DNA of 64,000 nt from Hydrogenophaga taeniospiralis (GCF_020510445.1 NZ_JAHBAG010000001.1:3138501-3202500), one strand, 5' to 3'; positions 7,894-16,900 are shown, counted from the first letter of the stretch. Made by a program: numbers and translations. Notes: generated by a model not told the origin, from the sequence alone.

Positions 7894-8238
7894 ATGCGAA
7901 AAATCTACCCCCTGCGGCCCGAAGGCAAACACCCGGACCGCGTGCTCGACGCCGTCAAACACGACATCCGCAAATACATGAAGCGCGAGCGCCGCCGCGC
8001 ATTGCCCGAAGGCGCGAGCTTCTGGGACTTTGACTGCCGCTTCGGCGCCGACAAAGACAGTGCGCAAACCGCGAACCCGGCCGAGCTGATCGGCCTGCTC
8101 GACGCGCTGGCCAAGGCCGGTGGCGAGCAGTGCTATGTGGAACTGCTCGCCAAACCCGGCGTGCGCCAGCCGCGCCCGGCGGAAGAACCGGCCAGCCCCG
8201 CCGCAGCCGCCCCCGGAACGGACGCGGCCGAGGACTGA
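7894..8238 (+). CDS. DUF6172-like protein
   Basis: A 114-residue protein starting MRKIYPLRPEGKHPDRVLDA. The core DIRKYMKRERRRALPEG and FWDFDCRFG is a conserved block I associate with the DUF6172 family of proteobacterial proteins with no known function; the label is from memory and should be verified. The C-terminal 25 residues are a proline/alanine-rich tail. The start at 7894 has GAAGGA at good spacing. It ends three bases before the end of the convergent helicase gene, so the two share a terminal region. Basic residues in the core could suggest nucleic-acid contact, but this is only a guess. Confidence 0.75.
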   Translation: MRKIYPLRPEGKHPDRVLDAVKHDIRKYMKRERRRALPEGASFWDFDCRFGADKDSAQTANPAELIGLLDALAKAGGEQCYVELLAKPGVRQPRPAEEPASPAAAAPGTDAAED

Positions 8239-8241
8239 GTC

Positions 8242-9492
8242 TTACGGTTTGGTGGGGGCCTGCGCCGCGGCAGCCGCTGCGCGCAGCTTGTCTTTCTTGC
8301 TCGGGCGTTTGCCCTTGACGCCACCCGTGCCCGGCTCGGCCTGCGTGGCAACCTCGCTGGGTTCGAACCCGGCCACTGCTTCCAGCGGCAGGCTCATGCC
8401 CTGGCGCTTTTCGATCAGGCGCCAGTGGGGCAGGGTCGATGCACTCACGAAACTCACCGCCAGCCCACTTTCGCCCGCACGGCCGGTGCGGCCGATGCGG
8501 TGCACATAGTCCACCGCCGAGCGCGGCAGGTCGTAGTTCACCACCACGGGCAGTTGCGCGATGTCGATGCCGCGCGCGGCCAGGTCGGTGGTGACGACCA
8601 CGTCCCAGCGCTTTTCCTTGAACTCGGCCAGCGCCTGTTTGCGCGCGCCCTGGCTCAGGCCGCCGTGAAACGAGGTGGCGAACAGGTCGCCGTGGTGCAG
8701 CTTATTGGCCACGCGATCGGCGCTGTACTGCGTGGCCACGAACACCAGCACACGTTCCCAGCGGTTGTCTTTGATGAGCTGGCGCAGCAGCTGGGTGCGC
8801 CGGCTCGCGTCGACCATGATCGCGCGCTGCAGCACCACGGCCTCGGCTTGCGCTGGTGTGGGCACGTCCACCCGCTGCGGGTCGCGCAGCAGGCCACCGG
8901 CCAGCGCCTGCACCGCGGGCGGGAAGGTGGCCGAGAAAAACAGGTTCTGGCGCTGCGCCGGCAACTGCGCGAGCACGCGCTGGAGTTCGTCGGCAAAGCC
9001 CAGGTCGAGCAGGCGGTCGGCTTCGTCGAGCACCAGCAGCTCCACCGCCGACAGGCGCAAGGCGTTGTGCTCCACCAGATCGAGCAGGCGCCCGGGCGTG
9101 GCGACCACCACGTCGGCACCGCCGCGCAGCGCCATGAGCTGCGGGTTGATGGACACGCCACCGAACGCCACCGCCACCTTGGGCCGGTTCGGCAGGTGCT
9201 GCGCCAGGCTGCGCACGACCTCACCCACCTGGGCGGCGAGTTCGCGCGTGGGCACCAGCACCAGGGCGCGCACGCGCCGTGGCGTGTGCACCGCGCCGGT
9301 CTGCAGGCGTTGCAGCAAGGGCAGGGCAAAGGCTGCGGTCTTTCCGGAGCCGGTCTGGGCCGTGGCCAGCAGATCGGCGCCGCCCAGCACCGCGGGAATG
9401 GCTTCCAGCTGAATGGGGGTGGGGGCGGTGAAGCCGAGTTCGGCGGCGGCTTTGGCGAGGGATGGGGCAAGCCCGAGGGATGTGAATGGCAT
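8242..9492 (-). CDS. rhlE: DEAD-box RNA helicase, RhlE type
   Basis: A 416-residue DEAD-box helicase. Motifs in order: the Q motif (FTAPTPIQLEAIP), motif I ATAQTGSGKT, Ia PTRELAAQV, Ib TPGRLLDL, II LVLDEADRLLDLGF, III FSATFP, V VTTDLAARGID and VI YVHRIGRTGRAG. The C-terminal extension (about 60 residues) is basic and alanine/lysine-rich, as in RhlE proteins, and would bind RNA. These enzymes remodel RNA duplexes in ribosome assembly and RNA decay. It is monocistronic; its start at 9492 faces the SUI1-family gene at 9560 across about 67 bases. Several DEAD-box paralogues occur in most Burkholderiales, so RhlE is the best but not the only subgroup label. Confidence 0.93.
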   Translation of the reverse strand: MPFTSLGLAPSLAKAAAELGFTAPTPIQLEAIPAVLGGADLLATAQTGSGKTAAFALPLLQRLQTGAVHTPRRVRALVLVPTRELAAQVGEVVRSLAQHLPNRPKVAVAFGGVSINPQLMALRGGADVVVATPGRLLDLVEHNALRLSAVELLVLDEADRLLDLGFADELQRVLAQLPAQRQNLFFSATFPPAVQALAGGLLRDPQRVDVPTPAQAEAVVLQRAIMVDASRRTQLLRQLIKDNRWERVLVFVATQYSADRVANKLHHGDLFATSFHGGLSQGARKQALAEFKEKRWDVVVTTDLAARGIDIAQLPVVVNYDLPRSAVDYVHRIGRTGRAGESGLAVSFVSASTLPHWRLIEKRQGMSLPLEAVAGFEPSEVATQAEPGTGGVKGKRPSKKDKLRAAAAAAQAPTKP

Positions 9493-9559
9493 GGGTCGGT
9501 GTTTTGGCCCAGTTTAACGGGCGCCTCCCGCGCGGCAGCCCGCGTTACGATCCGGGCCC

Positions 9560-9922
9560 ATGAAAAGCAAGTTGTCTTCCTTGGGCGGCCTGGTGTATTC
9601 CACCGAAGCGGGTCGCATGTGCCCCGGTTGCCGCCAGCCGGTGGCGCAATGCACCTGCGGCCAGAAGCCGGTGCCGGCGGGCGACGGCACCGTGCGCGTC
9701 TCGCGCGAAACCAAGGGCCGCGGCGGCAAGGCCGTGACCCTGGTCAAGGGGGTTGCGCTGGACGCTGCCGGGCTGGCCGCGCTGGGCAAGCAACTCAAGG
9801 CGGCCTGCGGGACCGGGGGCACGGTGAAAGACGGCGTGATCGAGATCCAGGGCGACCACATCGAGCGGGTGATGGCGGCGCTGAAAGCGCAGGGTCACAA
9901 CGTCAAACGCGCGGGTGGTTGA
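9560..9922 (+). CDS. SUI1/eIF1-like translation initiation factor (YciH family)
   Basis: A 120-residue protein. The C-terminal part (TKGRGGKAVTLVKGV, then GTGGTVKDGVIEIQGDH and VMAALKAQGHNVK) is the SUI1 fold of eukaryotic eIF1 and bacterial YciH, which binds the small ribosomal subunit and affects initiation fidelity in vitro. The N-terminal part carries CPGC and CTCG, a four-cysteine arrangement that may bind zinc, as seen in many bacterial members. It is divergent from rhlE, a plausible pairing of two RNA-related genes. The start at 9560 is unambiguous as the protein begins MKSKLSSLGGLVYST, the typical family start. Physiological role in bacteria is not settled. Confidence 0.92.
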   Translation: MKSKLSSLGGLVYSTEAGRMCPGCRQPVAQCTCGQKPVPAGDGTVRVSRETKGRGGKAVTLVKGVALDAAGLAALGKQLKAACGTGGTVKDGVIEIQGDHIERVMAALKAQGHNVKRAGG

Positions 9923-9955
9923 AGCGAAAACCGACCCCGCGGCGCTTCGCTGCGG

Positions 9956-10498
9956 CTAAAAGAGCCGCGCCCACCACAGTCGCAGCCGCATGCCGATCTC
10001 GCTGGTGTAGCCGACGCTGGCACCGCGCAGCTGGCCTTGGGCATCGACCACCACAAAGGCCGGGACCGCCTTGAAGCCGAGGGTGTGGGCGATCTCGCCC
10101 TGCGGGTCCACGGCGGTGGCCCAGGGCAGCTGCCGCTGCGCCAGCACGCGGGCCACGGCCTCGGGCGGACCGGACTGCATGGCCACGGTGAGCACCGGCC
10201 AGTCGCGCGCCAGGCGGGTGACGCTGTGTTCTTCGGTGCGGCAGATCGGGCACCACTCGGCCCACAGGTGCAGCGCCACCGGCTGCCCGGGGTGGGTGGC
10301 GCGCCACGCGCCCAGCGTGGTGTGGGTGCGGCTGCCGTCGGGGTTCAGCAGGGTCAGGTGGAGCCCGGGGTCGGGAGCGGGCGGCACATCGCGCGTCTGC
10401 CAGGCCTGCACACCCACCACCACGGCCACCACCAGCAGCAGGGTGCCGAGGTGGCTTTTCCACCGCTGACGCAGTTGGGCCAGACGTTGTCGCAGCAC
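9956..10498 (-). CDS. Membrane-anchored thioredoxin-like protein disulfide oxidoreductase (ScsD/TlpA-like)
   Basis: About 180 residues: a basic N-terminus, one membrane segment (LGTLLLVVAVVVGVQAW) and a periplasmic thioredoxin fold with active site WAEWCPIC followed by a cis-Pro loop in KAVPAFVVVD. This matches protein disulfide oxidoreductases of the TlpA/ScsD group, which act on disulfides in the periplasm. The start is taken as GTG at 10498, two bases after the stop of the DUF3619 gene, since the frame reads through the upstream gene otherwise. It is the last gene of a coupled DUF3106-sigma-DUF3619 operon, which suggests that the sigma factor may control a redox function. In ScsD the related function is copper-stress resistance, but nothing here shows the signal. 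Confidence 0.85.
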   Translation of the reverse strand: MLRQRLAQLRQRWKSHLGTLLLVVAVVVGVQAWQTRDVPPAPDPGLHLTLLNPDGSRTHTTLGAWRATHPGQPVALHLWAEWCPICRTEEHSVTRLARDWPVLTVAMQSGPPEAVARVLAQRQLPWATAVDPQGEIAHTLGFKAVPAFVVVDAQGQLRGASVGYTSEIGMRLRLWWARLF

Positions 10499-10500
10499 GT

Positions 10501-10854
10501 TCAGAGTTCGCCGACGGCGATCAGCGACAACAGATCGGGCTGCATCAGCTCGTCGAGGGCGGGGTCGGGCGGGGCCCAGAGCCTGAGCAGCAGCACGGCC
10601 GCCAGGCCCAGGGCCAGCAGCGTGCCGCTCCACGCGATCGGGTGGTGGCGCCAGCCGGCCTGCAGGGCCGCCAGCGGGCCCGCGGGCAGGCTCTGGCCCT
10701 GCGCGGTTCGCATGCGCCACTGCTCCAGGGCCCGGGACTCCAGCGCCTCCAGGCCGTCGGCGGGTGCATGGGCCAGGGTTTCGCGCAGGCGTTGGCGCAG
10801 TCCGAGGTCGTCCGGCGGGGCAGGCGGTGTGGCGGGTGGTTTCGGGGTGTTCAT
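10501..10854 (-). CDS. DUF3619 family membrane protein
   Basis: A 117-residue protein with a proline-rich N-terminus, a soluble helical region (LRQRLRETLAHAPADGLEAL) and one transmembrane helix (WSGTLLALGLAAVLLLRLW) near residue 85. In Burkholderiales, DUF3619 genes sit directly after an ECF sigma factor, as here, where the ATG lies in the sigma stop codon (ATGA at 10851-10854). By position and topology (cytoplasmic N-terminal domain, single membrane helix, short periplasmic tail) it could be an anti-sigma factor; that is an inference and I see no zinc-binding HXXXCXXC motif. It ends two bases before the thioredoxin-like gene. Confidence 0.82.
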   Translation of the reverse strand: MNTPKPPATPPAPPDDLGLRQRLRETLAHAPADGLEALESRALEQWRMRTAQGQSLPAGPLAALQAGWRHHPIAWSGTLLALGLAAVLLLRLWAPPDPALDELMQPDLLSLIAVGEL

Positions 10855-11510
10855 GGGGCGGCTTCCTGCAACAGGCTTCTGAGGGCCATTTTGGCCCGGT
10901 ACAGCAGTTGATGCGCGGCGTTGGTGTCGAGTTCCAGGGCGCGAGCAATCTGCGGGACATCGGCGTCGGCGTAGGCCCACATGGCCAGGGCCATGCGCTG
11001 GCGGGCCGGCAGCCGTGCCATGGCGGCCTGCAGCTGCGGGGCGCTCAGGGCCGGCAGCGGGTCGGCGTCGGCCCGCTGGGCGTGCTGCCACGCGTCGGAG
11101 AGTTCGACGAGCTGCTCGTGGTCGGCGCTGAGTTCGTGGCGCCGGGTCAGCCAGGTCTTGCAGCGGTTGATGACGATGGTGTTGAAGTAGGTGGCCAGCG
11201 TGGCGCCGTGGGCATCGCTCGGGCGGCTGCCCCACAGGCGCAGGAAGGCCTCCTGCACCACGTCTTCAGCGTCTTCGCGCCGCGCCAGCATCTGCATCGC
11301 CAGGCCGTGCGCCTGGGGTGTGAGCTGGTGCACCAGCCGGGTGGCGCTGGCGGCGTCGCCCGTGCAGGCCGCGTGCCACAGGGCCCAGCCGTCGGGACGG
11401 CTACCGGACAAGCCGGGCGGCAGCAGCGCGCGGCCGACCCAGCGGCCCAGCTGGGTGAGCGAGCCGCCGAAGCTGGCCGCCGCCTGGGGGTCTTGTAGGG
11501 GCGCGCTCAC
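10851..11510 (-). CDS. ECF-type RNA polymerase sigma factor
   Basis: About 219 residues with the two sigma domains of the extracytoplasmic-function group. Region 2 is seen in REDAEDVVQEAFLRLWG and the following TYFNTIVINRCKTWLTRR (core binding and -10 recognition); region 4 is LPARQRMALAMWAYADADV with the helix-turn-helix PQIARALELDTNAAHQLLYR (-35 recognition). The start is taken as the GTG at 11510 that overlaps the stop of the DUF3106 gene (GTGA), since no other start lies between that gene and region 2. It is coupled on both sides, upstream to DUF3106 and downstream to DUF3619. A possible ECF-type promoter upstream of DUF3106 would make the operon self-activated. Confidence 0.9.
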   Translation of the reverse strand: MSAPLQDPQAAASFGGSLTQLGRWVGRALLPPGLSGSRPDGWALWHAACTGDAASATRLVHQLTPQAHGLAMQMLARREDAEDVVQEAFLRLWGSRPSDAHGATLATYFNTIVINRCKTWLTRRHELSADHEQLVELSDAWQHAQRADADPLPALSAPQLQAAMARLPARQRMALAMWAYADADVPQIARALELDTNAAHQLLYRAKMALRSLLQEAAP

Positions 11511-11959
11511 GGGGCCGAGAGCTTTTCGCGCAAGGCCCTGCGCTCTTTGGGACTGAGCTTGTCCAGCATCTCGCGCCGCTGCCGCAACAGCTCGCGACGC
11601 TCGGCCGGCGTCATGGCCCGCACCTGTTCGCGGCGCTCGTCGGCGAAGCGGCGTTTTTCCTCGGGCGTGAGGGCCTGCCAGCGCTGGCGGGTCTGTTCGA
11701 TCAGGGCCTGGCGTTCGCTGGGCGAAAGGGCTTCGAGCTGCTGGCGCAGCCGCTGGCGGAAGGCCTTGCGTTCCTCGGGCGAGGCGAGCTTGAGCTGGCG
11801 TTTGATCTCGGCCTGGCGCTCGGCCTGCTGTTGGGGCGTGAGGCGGGCCCAGTCCTGGGCGTCGGGCACCGCGACGGGGGCGGCCTGTACGGTGGCGCAG
11901 ACCAGCAGCACGCTGGTGGCGAACCAGCGGCACAGGCGCGAACGGAAGGGCGTTTTCAT
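11507..11959 (-). CDS. DUF3106 family exported protein, repeat-rich
   Basis: A 150-residue protein with a signal peptide (RLCRWFATSVLLVCATVQAA, cut after AQAA-like site) and a highly charged helical body made of repeats of the pattern L-T/S-P-x-E-R/K-x-x-x (LTPQQQAERQ, LASPEERKAF, LSPSERQALI, LTPEEKRRFA, MTPAERRELL, LSPKERRALR), spaced by about 18-20 residues. This is the DUF3106 architecture. It would be periplasmic. As first gene of the ECF sigma operon it could sense or buffer the envelope signal, much as periplasmic CpxP/RseB-like or CnrX-like proteins do for their regulators; the LTP-repeat pattern recalls LTxxQ proteins but the homology is not proven. Its stop overlaps the sigma start. 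Confidence 0.85.
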   Translation of the reverse strand: MKTPFRSRLCRWFATSVLLVCATVQAAPVAVPDAQDWARLTPQQQAERQAEIKRQLKLASPEERKAFRQRLRQQLEALSPSERQALIEQTRQRWQALTPEEKRRFADERREQVRAMTPAERRELLRQRREMLDKLSPKERRALREKLSAP

Positions 11960-11993
11960 GGGGTGGGTGATCAGGCGGTATGGGTCTTTCCCG

Positions 11994-12019
11994 TTTGAAC
12001 CCCGCTCCAGACAGGTTCT
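11994..12019 (-). promoter_or_regulatory. Possible ECF-type promoter of the DUF3106-sigma operon
   Basis: Read on the minus strand, AGAACCT (12019-12013) is followed after 14 bases by TCAAA (11998-11994). This resembles ECF promoters (a GAAC core at -35 and TC-AA at -10), although the spacing is one or two bases shorter than usual. Transcription would start about 30 bases before the DUF3106 ATG at 11959. The GGTTC also forms a dyad with GAACC at 11997-12001. Confidence 0.35.
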
Positions 12020-12143
12020 TACGCGATACCCCAGGGTTTTACCCGGAATTGCCCGGCGCCGCGTAAGCCGGCGACCGTGCGCAGGTTCAAGGGAGGCATG
12101 GGCCAGCCCGGCCCCTGTGATTCAACCACCAAGGAAAAACACC

Positions 12144-12506
12144 ATGACCACCTGGCTCACATCCTTCACCGCCGCCACCATCGCCGCCGTTGGCCTGACC
12201 GTGTTCGCGGGCAGTGCCAGCGCGCAGACGCCGGCCAGCCTGGCCGATCGACAGGAGCAGCGCGTGGACAACCGGCAGGAGCGGCAGGCCGATCGCATCG
12301 AGGACGGCGTGGCGTCGGGCCAGATCACCCGCCGCGAGAAGTTGCGCCTGGAGCGGCAACAGCGGCACATCAATCGCATGGAGCACCGCGCCGAGGCCGA
12401 CGGGAAAGTGACGGTCCGGGAGGCCGTGCGCATTGAAAAGGCGCAGGACCGTTCCAGTCGCACGATCCGCCACGCCAAGCACGACCGCCAGCGGCGCGGC
12501 CAGTGA
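12144..12506 (+). CDS. Exported basic protein with two EF-hand-like repeats, unknown function
   Basis: A 120-residue protein with a clear signal peptide (SFTAATIAAVGLTVFAGSASA, cleavage about residue 28) and a mature part that is very rich in Arg, Gln and Glu. Two repeats can be aligned: EDGVASGQITRREKLRLERQ and EADGKVTVREAVRIEKAQ, each followed by a run of about twelve residues with R/H. The DG-x-(I/V)-T-x-R-E core looks like a degenerate EF-hand loop, but the first acidic ligand is not preserved in full. The start at 12144 has AAGGA at good spacing. The gene is divergent from the DUF3106-sigma operon and could be one of its targets. I do not know the family; codon use supports coding. Confidence 0.75.
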   Translation: MTTWLTSFTAATIAAVGLTVFAGSASAQTPASLADRQEQRVDNRQERQADRIEDGVASGQITRREKLRLERQQRHINRMEHRAEADGKVTVREAVRIEKAQDRSSRTIRHAKHDRQRRGQ

Positions 12507-12507
12507 A

Positions 12508-13233
12508 TCAGCGCAGTACTTCGAGCAGGCGGTCCAGCCCGCCCTCGTTGATGGCGACCATGGCCTGCTCGCGCACCTTGGGTTTGGCGTGGTAGGCCAC
12601 GGACAGGCCCGCCTCGCCCATCATGGGCAGATCGTTGGCGCCGTCGCCCATGGCAATCGCCTGCTGGGGGCTGATGCCCAGCAGCGCGCAGGTCTCCAGC
12701 AGCATCTTGCGTTTTTCGGCGCCGTCGCAGATGTCGCCCCAGGGCTGGTCCACCATGCGGCCGGTCAGCTGGCCGCAGTTGGGGCCGCTTTCAATTTCCA
12801 GCACGTTCGAGCGCGTGTAGTCGATGCCCAGGCGGTCGCGGACGCGGTCCGTGAAATAGGTGAAACCGCCCGAGACCAGCAGCACTTTCATGCCCGCAGC
12901 CTTGCAGGCTTTCACCAGCGCCTCGGCCCCGGGATTCAGCTGCAGGCGTTCGGCCAGCACCTGTTCCATGTGGGCCACGGTCACGCCGCGCAGCAGCCGC
13001 ACGCGCCGGCGCAGGCTTTCCTTGAAATCGGCGATCTCGCCGCGCATGGTGGCTTCCGTGATGGCCGCCACCTCGGCCTTGAGCCCGGCCGCGTCGGCGA
13101 TCTCATCCACGCACTCGATGTTGATGAGCGTGGAATCCATGTCGAACGCGATGAGCTTGAAGTCCTTCAGGTTCAGCGGCGGCGTGAAGCCCTGGACGAT
13201 GAGGCCGGGGGCGAATTCGGAGGTGGAAGTCAT
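12508..13233 (-). CDS. serB: Phosphoserine phosphatase
   Basis: A 241-residue HAD-superfamily phosphatase. Motif I is FDMDST at residues 30-35 (Asp31 nucleophile, Asp33 acid/base), followed by INIECVDEIA; motif II is LLVSGGFTYF; motif III/IV is MGDGANDLPMM. These are the classical SerB features. The enzyme removes phosphate from L-phosphoserine in the last step of serine biosynthesis in the cytoplasm. It is full length for SerB proteins without an N-terminal ACT domain, as usual in Burkholderiales. It ends one base after the stop of the convergent exported-protein gene. No strong ribosome binding site is seen before the ATG at 13233. Confidence 0.96.
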   Translation of the reverse strand: MTSTSEFAPGLIVQGFTPPLNLKDFKLIAFDMDSTLINIECVDEIADAAGLKAEVAAITEATMRGEIADFKESLRRRVRLLRGVTVAHMEQVLAERLQLNPGAEALVKACKAAGMKVLLVSGGFTYFTDRVRDRLGIDYTRSNVLEIESGPNCGQLTGRMVDQPWGDICDGAEKRKMLLETCALLGISPQQAIAMGDGANDLPMMGEAGLSVAYHAKPKVREQAMVAINEGGLDRLLEVLR

Positions 13234-13270
13234 CCCGGAATTATCGCGGGAGCCGGGAACACCGTTCCGC

Positions 13271-13777
13271 TCAGGACTTGGGTTGCGCCAGCACCTTGGA
13301 GATCGTGCCGATCTGCGCCCTCAGATCGTCGCCCACCAGATCGGCCACCGATTGCTGGTCGCTGGTGACGGTGAAGCCGGCGGCCTGCAGCCGGTTTTTG
13401 ACATCGTCGGTGCTGGTGCCGGCCACCTGGGCCAGCACGGTGATCGGGGCCTTGGCCAGGGCGCGCACCGGTGGCGCAAAGCCGGGCTCGCTGCCTCCAG
13501 CGCCGCCGACCGGGATGAAGCTCAGGGCCAGCACCGCGAACGATCCGATCACCACCCAGCGCCCGGAGGAGTTCTGCAGATGCCGTTTCACGGCAGGCAG
13601 GTTGAGCAGCGCATGCAGCACCACGGCGCCCAGCATCAGCCAGCCCAGCCATTCGTGCGCCGCCTTGTTCAGGCCGGTGTCGAGGTGGAAGAACATCAGG
13701 GCGCCCGTCACAGCGGACAGGGCAAAGCTGCCCATCACCAGAGGGGTGATCCAGGGGCGTTGATTGGCGAGGTTCAT
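13271..13777 (-). CDS. DUF4405-like membrane protein with C-terminal soluble domain
   Basis: A 168-residue protein with three likely membrane helices: TPLVMGSFALSAVTGALMFF, WLGWLMLGAVVLHALLNL and VVIGSFAVLALSFIPVG. The helix pair with an His in AAHEWLGWL and VVLHALL resembles the DUF4405/cytochrome-b-like small membrane family, in which histidines may hold haem; this is inference. The C-terminal 75 residues (from about SEPGFAPPVRALAKAPI) form a soluble domain with a helix-hairpin-like KNRLQAAGFTV. The start at 13777 has GGAG on the minus strand; an upstream start at 13825 lacks one. It lies 37 bases upstream of serB and may be co-transcribed. Confidence 0.75.
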   Translation of the reverse strand: MNLANQRPWITPLVMGSFALSAVTGALMFFHLDTGLNKAAHEWLGWLMLGAVVLHALLNLPAVKRHLQNSSGRWVVIGSFAVLALSFIPVGGAGGSEPGFAPPVRALAKAPITVLAQVAGTSTDDVKNRLQAAGFTVTSDQQSVADLVGDDLRAQIGTISKVLAQPKS

Positions 13778-13917
13778 GGTCGTTTTCTCCGTCAAATGAT
13801 CGAGCCGCAATGGTGCGGCTGGCATTTGAAGTTTGGTTTCCGGCGCATGAACGCCACGTGAACGGGGCCGCTGCGGGCACCCCGGCGCACGTCAGAAGGG
13901 GGTTCCCTTGATCTGGG

Positions 13918-16900
13918 TCAAACCGCGCCAGCGGCGCGGGGGGCGCTCATCGGCTGACCCAGGGCCTTGAGCACGTCGCGCACCAGTTGCACCCGGTCTT
14001 TCACCTCGGGCAGCGCGCGTTCAATGCGCAGCTTTTCGTTGCCCGCGAGCTTGATGTGCCGGTTTTTCTGGATCAGCTCGATGATGCGCATGGGCTCGAC
14101 CGGCGGGTTGGCCTTGAAGGTGATGTTCGTGACGCCGGGTGCCGCATCAACCTTCACCACGCCATAGGGCGCGCTGATGCAGCGCAGGCGGTGCACGTCG
14201 ATCAGCGTCTGTGCCTGGGCCGGCAGCTTGCCGAAGCGGTCCACGATCTCTTCGAGCAGACCATCCACCTGGTCGGTGGTCTTGGCCGTGGCGAGTTTCT
14301 TGTAGAACGACAGTCGCAGGTGCACGTCGCCGCAGTAGTCGTTGGGCAGCAGGGCCGGGGCGTGCAGGTTGATGTCGGTGGTGACCGAGAGCGGCGAGAG
14401 CAGGTCGGGTTCGCGTCCGGCTTTGAGCGAACGCACGGCTTCGTTGAGCATCTCGTTGTAGAGCTGGAAGCCCACTTCGAGCATGTTGCCGCTCTGGTTC
14501 TCGCCCAGCACCTCGCCGGCGCCGCGGATTTCCAGGTCGTGCATGGCGAGGTAGAAACCGCTGCCCAGTTCTTCCATCTGCTGGATCGCGTCCAGTCGCT
14601 GCGAGGCCTGTTTGGTCAGGCCTTCGATCTCGGGCACCAGCAGGTAGGCGTAGGCCTGGTGGTGGCTGCGGCCCACGCGGCCGCGCAGCTGGTGCAGCTG
14701 GGCCAGGCCGAACTTGTCGGCGCGGCTCATCACGATGGTGTTGGCGGTGGGCACGTCGATGCCGGTTTCGATGATGGTGGAGCACAGCAGCAGGTTGTAG
14801 CGCTGGGCCACGAAGTCGCGCATCACGCGCTCCAGATCGCGCTCGGGCATCTGGCCGTGGGCGATGGCGATGCGCGCCTCGGGCAGGATCTCTTCGAGCT
14901 TCTGCTTGCGGTTCTCGATCGTCTCGACCTCGTTGTGCAGGAAGTAGACCTGGCCGCCGCGCTTCAACTCGCGCAGCACGGCTTCGCGGATCACGCCGTT
15001 GCCTTCGTTGCGCACAAAGGTCTTGATCGCCAGTCGGCGCTGCGGCGCGGTCGCGATCACGCTCAGATCGCGCAGGCCTTCGAGCGCCATGCCCAGCGTG
15101 CGCGGGATCGGCGTGGCGGTGAGCGTGAGCACGTCAACCTCGGCCCGCATGGCCTTCATGGCCTCCTTGTGGCGCACGCCGAAGCGGTGTTCCTCGTCGA
15201 TGATGAGCAGGCCCAGGTCGTGGAACTTGGTCGATTCGCTCAGCAGCTTGTGCGTGCCCACCACGATGTCCACGGTGCCGTCGGCAATGCCCTTGATGGC
15301 GGCCGTGATCTCCTTGCCGGAACGAAAGCGCGACACCTCGGCCACCTTCACCGGCCACTTGGCGAAGCGGTCCACCAGGGTCTGGTAGTGCTGCTCGGCC
15401 AGCAGCGTGGTCGGTGCGAGGAACGCCACCTGGCGCCCACCCGTCACGGCCACGAAGGCGGCGCGCAGGGCGACCTCGGTCTTGCCGAAACCCACGTCGC
15501 CGCAGACCAGGCGGTCCATCGGGCGCGGGCTGATCATGTCCTGGATCACGGCGTGGATCGCGCCGCGCTGGTCGGCGGTTTCTTCAAAGCCGAAGTCGTT
15601 GGCGAAGATCTCGTAGTCTTGCGCCGAGAAACGGAACGCATGGCCCTGGCGCGCGGCGCGGCGGGCGTAGATGTTGAGCAGCTCGGCGGCGGCGTCGCGC
15701 ACCTGCTCGGCGGCCTTTCGTTTGGCTTTCTCCCACTGGCCGCTGCCCAGGCGGTGCAGCGGCGCCTCGTCGGCGCTCACGCCGGTGTAGCGGCCGATCA
15801 GCTGCAGTTGGCTCACCGGCACGTAGAGCACGGCCTTGTCGGCGTACTCCAGGTGCAGGAACTCCATCAGCGCGGGCGTGCCGTCCGGGTTCTTCTCGCC
15901 CATGTCCATGTGGATCAGGCCGCGGTAGCGGCCGATGCCGTGGGCGTTGTGCACCACCGGGTCGCCCACGTTGAGCTCGGACAGGTCCTTGATCAGCGCG
16001 TCGACGTCGCTGACCTGTTCCTGCTTCTTGCGCCGGCGCGTGGTGGGGCCGGTGGCGAAGAGTTCGGTCTCGGTGACGAAGTCGATGCCGCCTTCGAGCC
16101 AGGAGAAGCCCACCGTCAAGGCGGCGGTGGCGATGCCGGTTGGTTCATCGCTGCCCTGGAATTCGGTCAGCGAATCGAAGGCCGGCGGGTTCAGGCCGCT
16201 GGCGCGCAGGAAGTCCAGCAGGCTCTCGCGCCGGCCATCGCTTTCGGCCAGCAGCAGCACGCGGTGCGCGCTGTTGCGCATGTGGCCCTGCAGGCGCGCG
16301 AGCGGGTCTTCGGCGCCGCGCAGCACCGACAGATCGCCCAGCTTCTGCGCGAAGGCGTTGTCGGCCACGTCTTCCACCGCCGGTCGGATGGCGAGCTGGG
16401 CGTGGGCGTTGGCTCCGGTGTAGAACTGCTCGGCCGAGAGAAACAGGCTCTCGGGCGGCAGGGTGGGGCGCTCGGGGTCGCCCTTGACGAGGCGGTAGCG
16501 GTCCTGCGTGTCCTGCCAGAAGCGCTGGAAGGCGGGCTCCAGGTCGCCATGCAGCACCACGGTGGCTGCTTCACCGAGGTAGTCGAACACCGTGGCGGTC
16601 TGCTCGAAGAACAGCGGCAGGTAGTACTCGATGCCGGCGGTGGCCACGCCGTTGCCCATGTCTTTGTAGATGCGGCTCTTGGTCGGGTCGCCGTCGAGCA
16701 GTTCGCGCCAGCGGCTGCGGAATTTGGCGCGCGCCGCGTCGTCCATCGGAAACTCACGCCCAGGCAGCAGCCGCACCTCGGGCACCGGGTACAGGCTGCG
16801 CTGGCTGTCGGGGTCGAAGGTGCGGATGCTGTCGATCTCGTCGTCGAACAGGTCCACGCGGTAGGGCACGGGCGAGCCCATGGGGAAGAGGTCGATCAGG

